A stretch of DNA of 11,274 nucleotides from positions 1 to 11,274 of the forward strand of contig JADHZB010000757.1 in NCBI GenBank assembly GCA_015657535.1, given 5' to 3'. This stretch comes from Nephromyces sp. MM_2019. Taxonomy: Eukaryota > Apicomplexa > Aconoidasida > Nephromycida. Below, piece after piece: positions 1 to 7,913 of the stretch (its first letter is position 1; each line of letters begins with the position of its first letter). The notes below the pieces were generated by a model. It was not told the origin of the DNA and ran no database searches. It saw only the letters and a program-made list of their open reading frames with translations. The position numbers and the translations under genes are program-made.

Positions 1-112
1 GGGGGTTTATGCTAGGGGATTTTAAGATAAAGGGGTGTGCATCAGGGATATTTTGAGCTAAGGGGGGTACGCCTTACGGGATTTTGAGTTAGGGGGGTTT
101 CAGCTAATGAGG
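1..112. repeat. 30-bp G-run tandem repeat, about 3.7 copies
   Basis: Units begin at 1, 32, 62 and 92. Each opens with 4-6 G and most carry a GGGATTTTGAGTTA-like second half. The first unit is 31 bp, the next two are 30 bp and the last is cut short near 112. The array runs off the left edge, so its true length is unknown. The copies are diverged, so this is an old minisatellite. The regularly spaced G-runs on the plus strand could form G-quadruplexes. Confidence 0.85.
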
Positions 113-1080
113 TAAGGTGTGTGTGTGTTATGCCGGTTTTTGTCTCACGCCAAGCTTGAGTATTCCTCCGTTTCAGAGGAATATTCAGGGAAACTCACTA
201 CTCTTTCACTCAATTTTTCACGATTTTAACTGGAGAAAAGAACAAACTCACTTTGCACTGTTAAGGATGGAATCAACTTGTGTGTGCGTGCATTTCCTTG
301 CAGCTAAACGACAGAGATTTTATGAAAAAAAAGAGGAAAAATCATTTACTTTCAAGCAAAAAGTGTTTTGCCAATCGTTTTCCCTGCATTTCCACCAAAA
401 AAGTGATAAGCTACTCAGCAAGCACGCAATTGAGTATGAAGTGTACGTCCACCCCCTAGCTTTCCCCTGTATTTTAAAAGAAGCAATGATAAATCTCGAG
501 TTAGCTTTGTGTGCTCCCAAGCAAGTTTACTGCGTATGTACCCTCGAGTTAAGTATGTGTGTGTGCATTCTTTATCCTTTCACAATGAAAACCAACAAAA
601 ATATCAGAGGGAAAAGTTGATAATCATGCCGCCTCCTTAAATGCTTCATCAAACTTTATATAGGCATCGTAGCACAACAGCTAGCTATCGTCTTCAAAGA
701 ACAGACTTTCCTAACTTTAGCGCATATCAGACTACGCATGAGAGGGAAAAACCAGAGGAAATCAGCATTCACTTCATTTTCTTCTCAGTCCGTCGAAGAT
801 CATACACACGGAGGAAGAGATGAAGAGGCGCATAAAAAGACGAAGAAGCACACACAAAGACGATGAAGAAGAACAAACAGAAACAAAGGCGTTGAACGAT
901 TAGACGACAAAAATTTCAACAAAAAGATGAAGAGGATGAAAGTAGACCACAAAAACATCCAAAAACTCCCTACAATTCCACTTCATAGGCGTTCACAGCA
1001 ACGACAAATCCTCAAGAACTTCGCATTAAAAATTATTCCCTTCAAAAGGCGTTTTCCTCGATATTTTCACTCAATCAGGG
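113..1080. other. No confident gene; mixed AT-rich sequence
   Basis: An open plus-strand frame covers roughly 117-620 but has no convincing ATG start. It begins in a GTGTGTG run and its translation is rich in Cys/Val from TG repeats; I recognise no family. A GTAAGG donor-like site lies at 112 at the edge of the G-run array, and acceptor-like pyrimidine-AG sites occur near 177. Fragments of this stretch could be exons, but I cannot build a frame-consistent model. From about 830 the sequence becomes A-rich and leads into the purine tract. Confidence 0.5.
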
Positions 1081-1316
1081 TGGACGAGGGGGGAGAAAGA
1101 AGAGGCGAGGAGATGAAGAGGAGAGAAGAAGTAGAGGAGGGGAGGGAAGATGAAGAAGATGATGAAGAAGATGATGATGAAGAAGATGATGATGAAGAGG
1201 AGGAAAGATGAAGAAGATTATGATGAAACGGAGGGAAGATGAAGAAGATGATAATGAAGATAAAGATGATGATGAAGAGGAGGGAAGATGATGATAAGGA
1301 TGATGAAGATTATAAG
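1081..1316. repeat. Purine-rich GAA/GAT/GGA imperfect repeat tract
   Basis: The plus strand is almost purely purine with T in GAT triplets, in imperfect units such as GATGATGAAGA. Read forward it gives a Glu/Asp-rich end to a frame that starts at 927. Read in reverse it gives Ser- and Leu-rich frames. Because every frame is low complexity and the tract itself explains the openness, neither strand is called coding. A donor-like AAG|GTATGC follows at about 1327, so a plus-strand acidic exon remains possible. Confidence 0.75.
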
Positions 1317-1569
1317 GCACTTCAAGGTATGCTGCCCCCCTCTTAGAAGTACATGAGAATTCAGGCCCTCCGGAGTTGGGAAAAGGTCGCCGACAAGGCA
1401 GCACACACAATGAAGAGGCGGGGTTTTGGTGTGTTAATAGCTTCAAAGATCTAATCGCTAAGCCGGGAGAAGCTGCTTAGATGAGGGGGGTTACAGCCTC
1501 TAAAGCAAGGAAGCAGGAGTGCTGCCTTCACATGATGAAGGGGGAGTTTTGGATTCAGTAGATATCAGA

Positions 1570-1935
1570 GTCATATTGGGAGGGGGGGGTGAGGTGTTTT
1601 GTAATGAGGAGGGGTGGTGAACATCTATACAGGGGGGGTTTAGCATCGACACTTGGGGGGTGAAGTAATTAACTATACCGGGGGGGTGGTGAATATCTAC
1701 AGCTGTGATGGGGATGAGTGCCTACCCTCAGGGGGGTTTTAGTATCTACCCTCGGGGATGGTGATAGATGTCAATATTGGTGGGTTTGAGTTTTTCTAGT
1801 GGGGGGGATAGCTCACGACAAGGAGGGAGGCTATCTCCACAAGGGGAAGTGAGCATCTTCTTCCTTGTGGGCGAAAATCTCCACCCCCAGTGAGGCTAGC
1901 TCTACTACTGGGGAGGATTAGTCTATACAACTAGG
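1570..1935. repeat. G-run repeat field, about 22-25 bp degenerate units
   Basis: Runs of 4-9 G recur about every 22-50 bp, typically followed by TGGTGA, TTTAG or ATAG and then an ATCTAC-like segment. Copies are too diverged to give a clean consensus. No open frame of interest crosses the field. The style resembles the array at 1-112 and is the strand complement of the C-run array near 7440-7885, so G/C-run minisatellites seem to be a general habit of this genome. Confidence 0.7.
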
Positions 1936-2486
1936 GGTGGTCCTCAAGAAACTAGAAGCTCTCTAGCACACACACATATCCTCACACCTGACTACGGAGG
2001 TGTAGATACACTGCACTCTGCTGCTACTTTATGCACTTAAGAAGCATGAAATTGAGGAAATCCTCAGTAGAATCACAAGTTTTTGAGATTTTGGGGTCTT
2101 TGTGTGTGTTTTAAACGAAGAAGCAGAGTAGGCAGCAGTACGCATAGACCCCTTTACTACATACTGTGAAGTACACGCATTACCATACGTTCGCGCACCC
2201 ACACTACTTTCTGCCTGTGAATACAACATACTAGCATCTAGTCTAACACAAGTATTAGCATCTATTTGCACACACAGACAAGTATCTACTGGCACAGACA
2301 TAAACCAGCATCTAGTCGCACACACACATCAGCATCTGTGTGCTGTTTCGCATCCCAATGGAGACACTTATGTCTTTGGCTGGCTACCACACACATACCT
2401 TCACTAGCATCACCACACACACATAAGATTAGGTACTCGCAAGCAGTGAGGGAAGTATAATTTTGCATACAATTAGCACATACACG
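1936..2486. repeat. CA-rich region with degenerate AGCATCTA...CACACACA units
   Basis: Several copies of an AGCATCTA or AGTATCTA segment followed by a short CA run appear between about 2225 and 2345. CA-rich patches flank them from about 1965 to 2440. Open frames here on both strands encode His/Thr or Cys/Val from the dinucleotide repeat and are not credible genes. The rest of the stretch shows no recognisable feature. Confidence 0.6.
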
Positions 2487-2640
2487 CAAGCTAGTCTATA
2501 CTATTAGACGATCTTCATCCCTATAATACACACACACAAGCTAGTCCATACTATTAGACGATCTTCATCCTTGTACACACACACACAGAAGCACCTCCAT
2601 GCTATCATATCCATCTTCATCCCTATAATACGCACACACA
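2487..2640. repeat. 50-bp tandem repeat, two near-perfect copies plus a partial third
   Basis: Copy 1 runs 2487-2536 and copy 2 runs 2537-2586, both starting CAAGCTAGTC and containing TACTATTAGACGATCTTCAT. They differ mainly at one base near the start and around the CCCTATAATA / CCTTGTA end. A partial third copy (CATCTTCATCCCTATAATAC, then CA repeat) lies at about 2612-2640. The close similarity suggests recent duplication compared with the other arrays. Confidence 0.85.
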
Positions 2641-2666
2641 CGCATCCTTTTATTCACAAAAAGCAG

Positions 2667-2739
2667 GGAAACTGCTGCAAAGCTCAAAATGCAGTGGCAA
2701 TTGGCTGTTCTGAGGAAGATGGCGAAGCTGCGCGCCTAA
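2667..2739 (+). CDS. Possible terminal coding exon of an unidentified gene
   Basis: An acceptor-like AAAAAGCAG ends at 2666. After one base the frame from 2668 reads a 23-residue, Ala/Leu/Lys-rich, probably helical peptide, ETAAKLKMQWQLAVLRK and onward, ending at TAA 2737-2739. The stretch is free of the surrounding dinucleotide repeats and has coding-like composition. An overlapping plus-strand frame is open through the same bases and ends at 2816, so the frame choice is uncertain. No upstream partner exon could be identified. It may equally be non-coding. The family is not recognised. Confidence 0.2.
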
Positions 2740-3532
2740 AAAGCTTTAAAACTTTAATTTTCGACATTTTCGACAATTTTGCCCAGAAAAGGGGAAAACA
2801 GCAGAAGAAGAAGTAGAAGGGGAAAACAGTAGAAGAAGAAAAGGAAATTCAATTGTATTTTTCTGTTTCATTGGATTTTTTGAGTTTTTAATTGTATGCT
2901 ACACCCTCTGTAAATTCTTCTCTTTTTGGTAGAATCTACGTTAAAACGTAGTTAATTCTACGATATTTTATGTAGATTTTTTTAAATCCTTGGATTTCTT
3001 AAATAAGCTCACTTTTATAATAGCATCGCTTGTTCATAGTCTTTCACAACTTTCTCAGCCTCATCCCATATTTTCGCTGTTTTTTCCTGTTTTTTGCCGT
3101 TTTTGCTCTGATCTCCTCCGCTTCTTTCTCGGTTTCTCCTCCCCAGATAATCGTTTAATTAGCAGTTTTATGCTGCTTAATCCTCTTCCTCCCTCTTCCT
3201 TCTTGTATTAACATTTTTGTATTTTTTCGCTTTGAATTTGCAGCTTTTTTTCGCCAAATTTGAGGTTTTTTCAGAGTATTTTCTCATTGAAACTTCTGGT
3301 TTTCCCTTGTATTTTTTCCTCTTCTTTAATCGTCCTTTTTAATGGAAAACCATGTATACGCGTAGAGAGATTGCTCGTCTGTGTGTATGTAGAGGTTATT
3401 AGTGTGTTTGGAGAGATGATTGGTGTGTGTAAATGTTTTTTTAGCCTTTGCGCATTCTACTTTGAGGCTGAATTATTGTAGCAGAGATTTGCCGCAGGAA
3501 AGACTGCATTAAACCAAAAGGAGACCCTTTCC
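2740..3532. other. AT- and pyrimidine-rich spacer upstream of IF-3
   Basis: This stretch holds long T-rich and TTC/TCC-rich runs, with acceptor-like sites ending near 3145 (CTCCTCCCCAG) and 3243 (AATTTGCAG). Translations downstream of these are Phe/Leu/Ser-rich, as expected from T-rich DNA, and match nothing I know. An exact inverted repeat, CTACGTTAAAACGTAG, lies at about 2936-2951. I see no convincing gene. It may be the intergenic region or 5' untranslated or intron sequence of the IF-3 gene. Confidence 0.5.
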
Positions 3533-3860
3533 TGGTGTATGTGTGTGTGTGTGTGCGTATGTAAGCGTCACATATGTGTGTTTGTGTGTGTATATGATGA
3601 AATGGCTGCCCATCTGCATGTATAAAAGACCTTTTTATGACTAATTGTTGTGCTGGTGCTCAAGCGGCTTAAAGTGTGTCTTCAAACATAGGATAAGACT
3701 TCTGATGAACTGTGTGCATCTGTGCGTGTAGGTTTGTGTCCGTTTTTGGTGTGTGAATTTGCGTGTGTGTGTGTGTGTGTATGTGTGTATGTGTGTATGT
3801 GTGTCTGTTTTTCTCTCTCGCTCTATGTGTGCGTGTGTGTTTCCTCATCTCTATCTGTTG
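3533..3860. repeat. TG/CA dinucleotide-rich region
   Basis: Interrupted TG runs occur at about 3539-3558, 3577-3592 and 3763-3806, with ATGTG interspersions. Open frames through them encode Cys-Val (plus strand) or His-Thr (minus strand) and are not credible. The region lies directly upstream of the IF-3 start codon and is likely 5' untranslated region, 5' intron or promoter. Confidence 0.8.
3621..3628 (+). promoter_or_regulatory. TATA-like element upstream of IF-3
   Basis: The octamer TATAAAAG lies about 270 bp upstream of the proposed IF-3 ATG. A second exact copy lies at 6927-6934, upstream of the second gene region. The motif match is seen; a promoter role is inference and many protists do not rely on TATA boxes. 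Confidence 0.2.
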
Positions 3861-3895
3861 TGAAACCATTTCAGTGTGTGTAGCTGTGGTTGAAG

Positions 3896-5731
3896 ATGTT
3901 AGGAAAACTTTTCATTCATTTTTCCAAGCCTATCAGCTTAGCGAGTAGGAGATGCTGCTGCTTGGGAGAGTCTCAGGCCAAACTTATTGGATTTGCCAAA
4001 AGAGAAGTTCTTCAATTTAACTACTGCTTCGTAAGCTGAATCTACACACACATGCTCTATTTTCTGTGGGCTCAGTACCATGAGAGGGTTTATTGCTATA
4101 AATTGGGTGTGTGTGTGTGCATATCTTCTGGTGTTGATGGGTGTTTATTATATAAAGGTGTGTGTGTACGCTTTGAAGTATCTTATATAAATGAGATATG
4201 TGTGTGCAATATTTTTGTGTTTATTACGTAAATGAGGTGTGTGTGTGTGTGTGTGTGTATTTTCTGGTGTTTATCAGGTCCTCAGCTGATTTGAAGTTTG
4301 TGTGCAGTGTTTCAATCGATTATATTAATGCATCTATGTGTGTATGTGTGTTTCTGCCTTTTATGCCTTTACCTACATTTGCGTGTGTGCTTCTCGCTTT
4401 GGATTATACCCTTTTACTACCCTCTTATGTACTAATGAATTGATGAAACATACAATCATGGGCTACGACCTTTTCACTGCTATTGCTAGCTACCTCATCT
4501 TTCCACACACAAAGGGAGAGGGCGAGAAAGCTTGGCGCACACACAGGCATACTTACACCGGCTTAAATGTGCAACATACACAGTACACACCACACACTGA
4601 AAACGCACAACCTGCGCAAAGCACACAATGCACACACGACGCGCAAAGGTAACACACAAATATAACATGCTACTACACAAAACCCACAACACACACACCC
4701 ACACACACCCACACCCCTCCACACACACACACACCACCCCCCACACACACACACACCACCCCCCACACACACACACACCACCCCCCACACACACTAAATG
4801 AAACATCTCCGCAACTCCCCCATGTTTCCCCCCATCAAAGTCCCCCCTCCCGCTGCTTTTAGGGGTTTTCCTTCTCCGCCTATTCAACCCCCTCCTCCCC
4901 CCTCCCACCACCGCATAACCATCAGATTGAATACCCTAAAATTAGGGTGGTAGATAAGACGGGGATGGTGGGTGATATGAGCCCCTCAGAGGCTATGGAG
5001 ATAGCCTCTGTCTTAGGCACTGATCTTATACTCATAAACGCAAAGGCAGACCCCCCAGTATGTAGATTAGCCCCCTTAGCTGAGCACTTGAGGCATTCAC
5101 AAGGAAGCTCTTCAAACGGTAAACGTAGTGGCAGCAGTAAGCTCATTGATAATAGCAATGCAGGGGGTGCACACACACCGATGGAGAGAAACTCTGGGGA
5201 GAGACATGCGCCAGACACACTCCCTGGTGGTGCACACACACCCACCACAGCCCCCCCCACNCCCCCAACAAGCCAGAGTTTGCCTTCAACCCTGCGATCA
5301 AGACGAAGCAGCTGAGGATAAGCAGCTCATGCGAGGAGGCAGATCTTCAAAGGCAGCTGAAGAAATGTAGAGATTTCTTAAGTAAAGGGCATAGAATAGA
5401 GCTTGATCTCGTGATGAACTCAGACAGAAGGAATGCTTCTTCTTCTCCTCATCAGATGGCTGAGAAACTGCAGCGAATCTGCCACGATCTACAAGACTTG
5501 GCTAAGCCTGTGGACCTTCCGCGTGTGCGAACTTCAAATTTCCTCACAAAATCTCGAATCATCAAATTTTGGCCATCAAAAAGAGAAGAAAAAGATGAGG
5601 GTTTGAAGGACATACTATACGACACACCAGAGAGGCTTGGTGAGGGGGGGAGAGGGGGGAAAGGGGAGGGGGGCAAGGGGAAGGGATTACGTGCACCTAA
5701 GAGAGAGGTGGACTGGGGGGATGAGGAATAG
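3896..5731 (+). CDS. Organelle translation initiation factor IF-3, three exons
   Basis: IF-3 binds the small ribosomal subunit, keeps the subunits apart and proofreads start-codon/initiator-tRNA pairing. Model: exons 3896-4030, 4926-5118 and 5277-5731, giving 783 nt and 260 residues. The N-terminal domain is at about residues 46-93, starting IEYPKIRVVDKTG and ending with the family signature DPPVCR (87-92). The C-terminal domain is at about 117-210, with KTKQLRI, RQLKKCRDFLSKG and the helix EKLQRICHDLQDLAKP. Residues 1-24 lack acidic residues, are basic (K4, K11, R18, R19) and begin MLGKLFIHFSK, like a mitochondrial presequence; there is no strong signal peptide. ATG 3896 follows an in-frame TAG at 3881. 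Donors are GTAAGC and GTAAAC, and the acceptors end ATCAG and GCCAG. The linker is short and lacks the usual Lys-rich helix. A Gly/Lys tail (about 225-245) comes from a G-run. The family call is firm; the exon-1 join and the target organelle are inferred. A plastid factor is the alternative. Confidence 0.85.
4031..4925 (+). other. IF-3 intron 1, built largely of TG then CA repeats
   Basis: The proposed intron begins GTAAGC at 4031 and ends with ATCAG after a C/T-rich tract (about 4845-4920), both good splice signals. Removing it joins codon 45 to codon 46 in phase 0 and brings an FNYCF stretch next to IEYPKIRV, close to where bacterial IF-3 has its N-E-E-I approach to the first strand. The 5' half is TG-rich, including (GT)11 at 4237-4258, and the 3' half is CA-rich. 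Open frames inside it are repeat-derived. Confidence 0.7.
4725..4794. repeat. 22-bp tandem repeat, ACCACCCCCC plus CA run
   Basis: ACCACC recurs at 4733, 4755 and 4777, exactly 22 bp apart. Each unit is ACCACCCCCC followed by a CA run. The array sits inside IF-3 intron 1, upstream of the pyrimidine tract at its 3' end. Minus-strand frames through it give Gly/Cys/Val-rich translations that are artefacts of the repeat. Confidence 0.9.
5119..5276 (+). other. IF-3 intron 2, containing the only ambiguous base
   Basis: The proposed intron starts GTAAAC at 5119 and ends CCAG at 5276. It shifts reading from the frame of the N-terminal domain to that of the C-terminal domain; the split codon is G|AG (Glu110). 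Without removal the first frame runs into TGA just after 5310 and the C-domain is lost. Two GGTGCACACAC segments (about 5164 and 5228) and a C-run with N at 5261 lie inside it, typical intron content here. An acceptor at 5272 is possible but would not restore the frame with this donor. Confidence 0.7.
5640..5690 (+). repeat. G-run tract encoding the Gly/Lys tail of IF-3
   Basis: Short runs of 4-6 G separated by A or C occur within the last exon and translate as Gly, Lys, Arg and Glu. The tract resembles the non-coding G-run minisatellites elsewhere in the window. It could reflect repeat expansion into coding sequence near the 3' end, tolerated because it lies beyond the folded domain. Confidence 0.7.
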
Positions 5732-6238
5732 GGGGGGTAGTGTGTGCAGCTACTGTTAGGAGGAAGTTGGAATAGGGGAATGAGAATTAGCGGGGAGGTT
5801 GTTTGTTGGAGATTGTGGAATGACTGAAGGGGTGTACGTACATGCAGAGTAGAGGAGGGGTAGAGGGATGAGCAGTAGATGGGGAGTGCTTCTTGTTGGA
5901 GCGTGTGTGTTTGTTGATGAGGTTGTGCACATACATCCGAGAGAGAGGGGGATTTGATGAAGGGGATTCTCCTTGATCGGAGGGTCTCTTCGTGTGTGCT
6001 AAGTGGGGGGGTGCATGTACACCCTACACTCTCAAATAAAGGGAAAAGTGTGTGTTGTATAAGAGCTCTGTATACATTTGAAAGCTCACAACCTGAAGAG
6101 AGCGAAACTTTCACTTTTCACATAAAGAGAAGAGATGGAACTCTTCAGTGATGCTGGTATTGGTGGGAGTGTATGTACACCTTAAAGAAGTTTGGGAAGT
6201 CCCTTATTAGACATTGAAACTGGTCGAGTGTATGCGAA
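5732..6238. other. Spacer downstream of IF-3; no confident gene
   Basis: This is the probable 3' untranslated region and intergenic sequence, G-rich at first and then with scattered TG. It includes near-palindromes at 5832-5843, 6011-6022 and 6169-6180 of the form GTGYAYGTACAY. A plus-strand frame near 5954-6151 and a long minus-strand frame at 5452-6114 are open. The latter runs antisense across the IF-3 C-domain exon and is a shadow of it. Neither looks like a known protein. Confidence 0.5.
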
Positions 6239-7407
6239 ATGCTTGAAGATTTGATCATCACCTTAAGGCCCGAAGCTCTACGTGAAAGGCGAAGGTTTGA
6301 TGGTTCAGGTGTGTATGCGTGTGAATGTTTCTGTACGAGTTTCCCTGCGTGTGTGCGGGTTTCTCTGCGTGTGTCTCTGCGTATTTTCCTGTGTGTGCCT
6401 GCTTCCCTCTATGTGTTTCGAGGTTTGGAAGATGCAGTGGCTGCACCCTACTGATGCCCCTGTATATCAAAGAGAACAGATCTTTCACAGAATGACGTGT
6501 ACGTACACCCATCAAACTACAGTAATTTAATGCTACTTTTTTTGCTGTAATGCAGAAGATGAGCTGCAGTAAGGAATAGCATTTACCCTATAGCCTCCAG
6601 TAGTATAATACACACACAAAGTCTTTGCAAAGAAGATATACACCTTTTCTACTAATATCCCGCACACACACAAAAGCTTTGCAAAGAAGACACACTCCCT
6701 TGTCTTGGACTATCTAATGAGGTAGGAACTTTCCGTCATACACAATGAAGAAGACCTTTGCTCTTCTGCACACACGAGATTCGCTCCTCTAACGCTGCTT
6801 TCGCTATTTTTCTGCCATTTTTGTCAAAAATTCATGCATTTAGCGGAAATTATGAGTTCTAGCGATTTCTCTGCTGTGTTTTATCCTTCCTCTTCTTCTT
6901 GTTTTTGACTAGCAGTCTTACCTGAATATAAAAGCATCCTTCAGTTTTCATCCTTATATCTTTCATCTTAATCGCCTTCATGCATTCAGCAGCTTTACCA
7001 CCATATTAGTAGCTTCTTCTTCATCCGCTATTTCCTCTTCTTCCACTGTTTCGTCTTCTCCTGCTTCCTATTATTCTTTTTCTCCCTCTTCATCTGCTGT
7101 TTCTTCGTCTACTTCCTCTTCTTCTTCCTCTTCTTCTTCTTCTTCTGCTTCTGCTCCTCATCTTCCTAGTATGAAAGTGTTCGCGACGATCATCTCCACT
7201 GAAGTAGGCTATCTCAGAAGGTAGACAAAGTAACTACACAAAATCATCATAGTGTGTGGGAAATTTCTCTGCTGCTAGAGGATGCATCCGCACTGAGTGT
7301 GTGTGTGTGTGTATGTGCGAGAGATCCTGCACTATGAAACTCACAATGAATCCGCACAAGCTTAAAATATAAAGCATTTCTTCGGTTTCAGAGAGTTGCT
7401 CTCGTCA
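6239..7407 (+). CDS. Tentative Ser-rich multi-exon gene, unidentified
   Basis: Tentative exons: 6239-6308 (ATG start, MLEDLIITLRPEALRER, donor GTGTGT); a 13-nt micro-exon 6556-6568 between a T-rich acceptor (GTAATGCAG) and a GTAAGG donor; 6945-7220 (Ser-rich, including a run of 12 Ser, then MKVFATIISTEVGYLRR, donor GTAGAC); and from 7392 (acceptor CGGTTTCAG, reading ELLSSVISRTHK) to a donor near 7408. Phases agree at each junction. The 6945-7220 exon is the best supported, being open across 270 nt and ending at a clean donor; an alternative acceptor at 6915 keeps the same frame. Against it, Ser runs arise readily from TCT repeats, the micro-exon is speculative and no domain is recognised. These may be 5' exons of the gene that follows, or untranslated sequence. 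Confidence 0.28.
6569..6944. other. Non-coding stretch within the tentative gene
   Basis: The stretch holds two related segments about 55 bp apart, ACACACAAA followed closely by CTTTGCAAAGAAGA, at about 6613-6690. An AT-rich part and a pyrimidine-rich tract follow, leading to acceptor-like sites at 6915 and 6944. TATAAAAG lies at 6927-6934. I see no coding potential up to 6915. Confidence 0.5.
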
Positions 7408-7439
7408 GTGATCAGTCGCACACACAAACCAGCCAGCAA

Positions 7440-7885
7440 AGCGACTATCCCCTACATCACTGAGGGATTAACCCCCCAATTGATTCTCCCCCCCCAGGAA
7501 ACTGAATGCCGTCCAATCGAGTTTCCATCCTTCGGGAAATCACCACCCCCCAATCGATTCTCCATCCTACAGCGCATTCTCCACCCCCCAGGAAACTCTC
7601 TACCCCCCGAATTGATTTTCCACCCTCCAGCCCATTCTCCACTTGTCAGGAAGCCCTCCACCCTCCGATTGATTCTCCACCCCCAATCAATGCTCCAGCC
7701 CCCAACTGACTCTCCCCTCCTCCGAAAACCCGCAAACCCCCCAAGCCACTTTCCACTACTCGGAGAACCGACCACCCTCCATTGAATAAACCCCCTCCTC
7801 ACGAAAATCCACCACCCCCCAACTCATTCCAACCACCCCCCTCAAGAAAACCCTCCACCCCCCTCCAATCGGTGCAGCAGCCCTT
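7440..7885. repeat. C-run minisatellite with 58-bp higher-order unit
   Basis: Units start at 7544, 7602 and 7660 with an exact 58-bp spacing for the first two. Each has CACCCCCCAATCGATTCTCC-like and GCATTCTCCACCCCCCAGGA-like halves. Diverged half-units extend on both sides. A Pro-rich frame stays open across much of it (about 7396-7785), but the repeat period is not a multiple of three, so successive copies are read in different frames. That argues against a conserved Pro-repeat protein and for intron or intergenic DNA. Confidence 0.85.
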
Positions 7886-7913
7886 TCATTCTCCAGCTGC
7901 CCCTTGGCGCTCA

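Noticed and set aside
117..620. 167-codon plus-strand open frame near the left edge
   Set aside because: It has no ATG start, begins in a TG repeat, is Cys-rich from TG repeats and resembles no family. Kept only as a note in the stretch description.
1075..1446. Minus-strand Ser/Leu/His-rich open frame
   Set aside because: It is the complement of the purine tract; stop-free reading follows from composition.
1936..2640. CRISPR-like array
   Set aside because: The repeats are directly adjacent or separated by CA microsatellite, with no unique spacers of even length. The window is eukaryotic.
3669..3948. Cys-Val and His-Thr repeat frames on both strands
   Set aside because: They are pure translations of TG/CA microsatellite. 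Only the final part of the plus-strand stretch overlaps a real exon, in another frame.
4495..4911. Minus-strand Gly/Cys/Val-rich frames
   Set aside because: They come from the 22-bp CA/C-run array and the pyrimidine tract inside IF-3 intron 1.
5452..6114. 220-codon minus-strand open frame
   Set aside because: It runs antisense across the IF-3 C-domain exon and then a Pro/Ser-rich low-complexity stretch from G-runs on the plus strand. It has no recognisable domain.
7396..7785. Pro-rich repeat protein
   Set aside because: The 58-bp period is not a multiple of three, so copies are read in different frames, and no conserved peptide repeat is visible. Only the first few codons may be exonic.
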